64,000 bases of DNA from DATFVA01 sp963743325 (GTDB lineage: Bacteria > Bacteroidota > Ignavibacteria > Ignavibacteriales > Ignavibacteriaceae): NCBI GenBank assembly GCA_963743325.1, contig CAVUOZ010000005.1, forward strand, positions 748,358 to 812,357, read 5' to 3'. Shown in pieces: positions 63,190 to 64,000 of the stretch (position 1 is the first letter of the stretch; each line of letters starts with the position of its first letter). A model generated the notes under the pieces. That model saw nothing but the letters and a program-made list of their open reading frames with translations, was not told where the DNA came from and did no database searches. The position numbers and the translations under genes were made by a program.

Positions 63190-64000
63190 ATGTTCACTAT
63201 TAATAATTCTAATAAATCTTTAGCTTTATCAATATGTATATTAATCTATCTGATAGGAAGTACTGTTTTTGCCGGAACAACCGGAAAGATTGCAGGCAAA
63301 ATAACTGATAAAAGTACTGGTGAAGCCCTTATCGGGGTTAATATAATAATTCTTGGTACATCGATGGGAGCGTCTTCAGATCTGGATGGTAATTATTTTA
63401 TAATAAATATTCCACCCGGGGAATACCAGATAAAAGCTTCAATGGTCGGTTATTCATCCTATACATTCCAGAAAGTCAGGGTATCGATAGATCAGACTAC
63501 AAAAATTGATTTTGAACTTAATCCTGAGTCAATTGAATTAGCGAATGTGGTAGTAACCGCAGAAAAACCGATTGTCAGAAAAGATTTAACCTCCACAGAA
63601 CAAACAATAAGCGGCGATGATATTTCGATGCTGCCGCTTGAAGATGTTTCATCCGTTGTAAATCTGCAGGCTGGAGTTATTGACGGTCATTTCCGTGGTG
63701 GCAGGAGTGATGAAGTGAGGTATTTGATTGACGGGGTTCCGGTAAATGATGTTTATTCCGGTCAGTCATCCTTATCAGCAGAAGTAAACAGTATCGAGGA
63801 AGTTCAGGTGCTTGTAGGTACCTTTAATGCTGAATACGGTGATGCGCAGTCAGGTGTGGTTAACCAGGTCACAAAAATTGCAGGCGATAAAATAGATGGA
63901 AATTTTTCCTTTTATGCTGGTGATTATGTGAGCTGGCATGATACTATCTTTACTGATATAGGTCATATAACTCCAACAGATGTTTATGATATCCAGGGAA
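63190..64000 (+). CDS. TonB-dependent receptor, N-terminal part (cut by window end)
   Basis: The open frame runs from ATG 63190 to the end of the window (270 codons) with no stop. After a signal peptide (to about residue 28) comes a carboxypeptidase-regulatory-like domain (GKIAGKITDKSTGEALIGVN, then DLDGNYFIINIPPGEY). The plug domain then begins with VVVTAEKPIVRKD, GGRSDEVRYLIDGVPVNDVY and NAEYGDAQSGVVN. These features define a SusC-like or general TonB-dependent transporter. It probably imports the ligand of the LacI locus. The barrel lies beyond the window. Confidence 0.93.
   Translation, partial: MFTINNSNKSLALSICILIYLIGSTVFAGTTGKIAGKITDKSTGEALIGVNIIILGTSMGASSDLDGNYFIINIPPGEYQIKASMVGYSSYTFQKVRVSIDQTTKIDFELNPESIELANVVVTAEKPIVRKDLTSTEQTISGDDISMLPLEDVSSVVNLQAGVIDGHFRGGRSDEVRYLIDGVPVNDVYSGQSSLSAEVNSIEEVQVLVGTFNAEYGDAQSGVVNQVTKIAGDKIDGNFSFYAGDYVSWHDTIFTDIGHITPTDVYDIQG

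Overview
The window looks like chromosome from a member of the Ignavibacteria (Bacteroidota/Chlorobi side). Two secreted proteins end in the type IX secretion sorting domain with the YPNPFNP signature typical of that group, and the window ends inside a TonB-dependent receptor with an N-terminal carboxypeptidase-regulatory-like domain. The DNA is AT-rich, several lipoproteins and outer-membrane barrels are present, and TTG start codons are common. The lineage is inferred from these protein signatures only; no 16S gene is present.

Left part (1-12.3 kb, minus strand). recQ is followed, across a 766-bp repeat-bearing gap, by a seven-gene operon for tricarboxylic acids. Read from its 5' end it encodes an isocitrate/homoisocitrate-type dehydrogenase, a CstA-type carboxylate transporter, an HD-domain protein, a homoaconitase that matches the fungal Lys4 type along its whole length, an MmgE/PrpD-family dehydratase, a natural fusion of the citrate lyase acyl carrier protein (CitD) to the beta subunit (CitE), and citrate lyase alpha (CitF). 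This is the most unusual gene set in the window.

Middle (13-34.5 kb). A large hybrid histidine kinase is followed 7 bp later by a beta-class DNA methyltransferase and then the 4.5S SRP RNA. A sixA/hypothetical/lipoprotein operon converges on it. From 20 to 30 kb is an accessory stretch of small unrelated genes: DinB-like, TMEM175-like, SGNH hydrolase, SRPBCC, chromate transporter with an outer-membrane barrel, methyltransferases, and an NmrA-like oxidoreductase. It also holds two broken genes, a VIT1/CCC1 iron/manganese transporter remnant and an IS200-like transposase stub. uvrC and corA border a 1.4-kb AT-rich gap with DnaA-box-like 9-mers.

Right part (34.5-64 kb). lepB is followed by a catalytic M16 peptidase and a non-catalytic M16 partner that is frameshifted. 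A second frameshifted gene (an outer-membrane barrel) lies 2 kb further on. A two-component system operon, a pair of tandem putative small RNAs each with its own terminator, a secreted deacetylase, an esterase, a double-FKBP lipoprotein, a protein-deglycation pair (fructosamine kinase plus LMW phosphatase) and a 7Fe ferredoxin follow. The end is a LacI-controlled locus: a regulator with a perfect 20-bp operator, a zinc dehydrogenase, a T9SS-exported protein made of a 1086-bp tandem duplication, and the TonB receptor.

Intergenic DNA is rich in structure. An 11-bp-period repeat family occurs in four gaps, two of them inside diverged copies of one 260-280-bp dispersed element. REP-like hairpins occur in three gaps, one as a duplicated 230-255-bp block.
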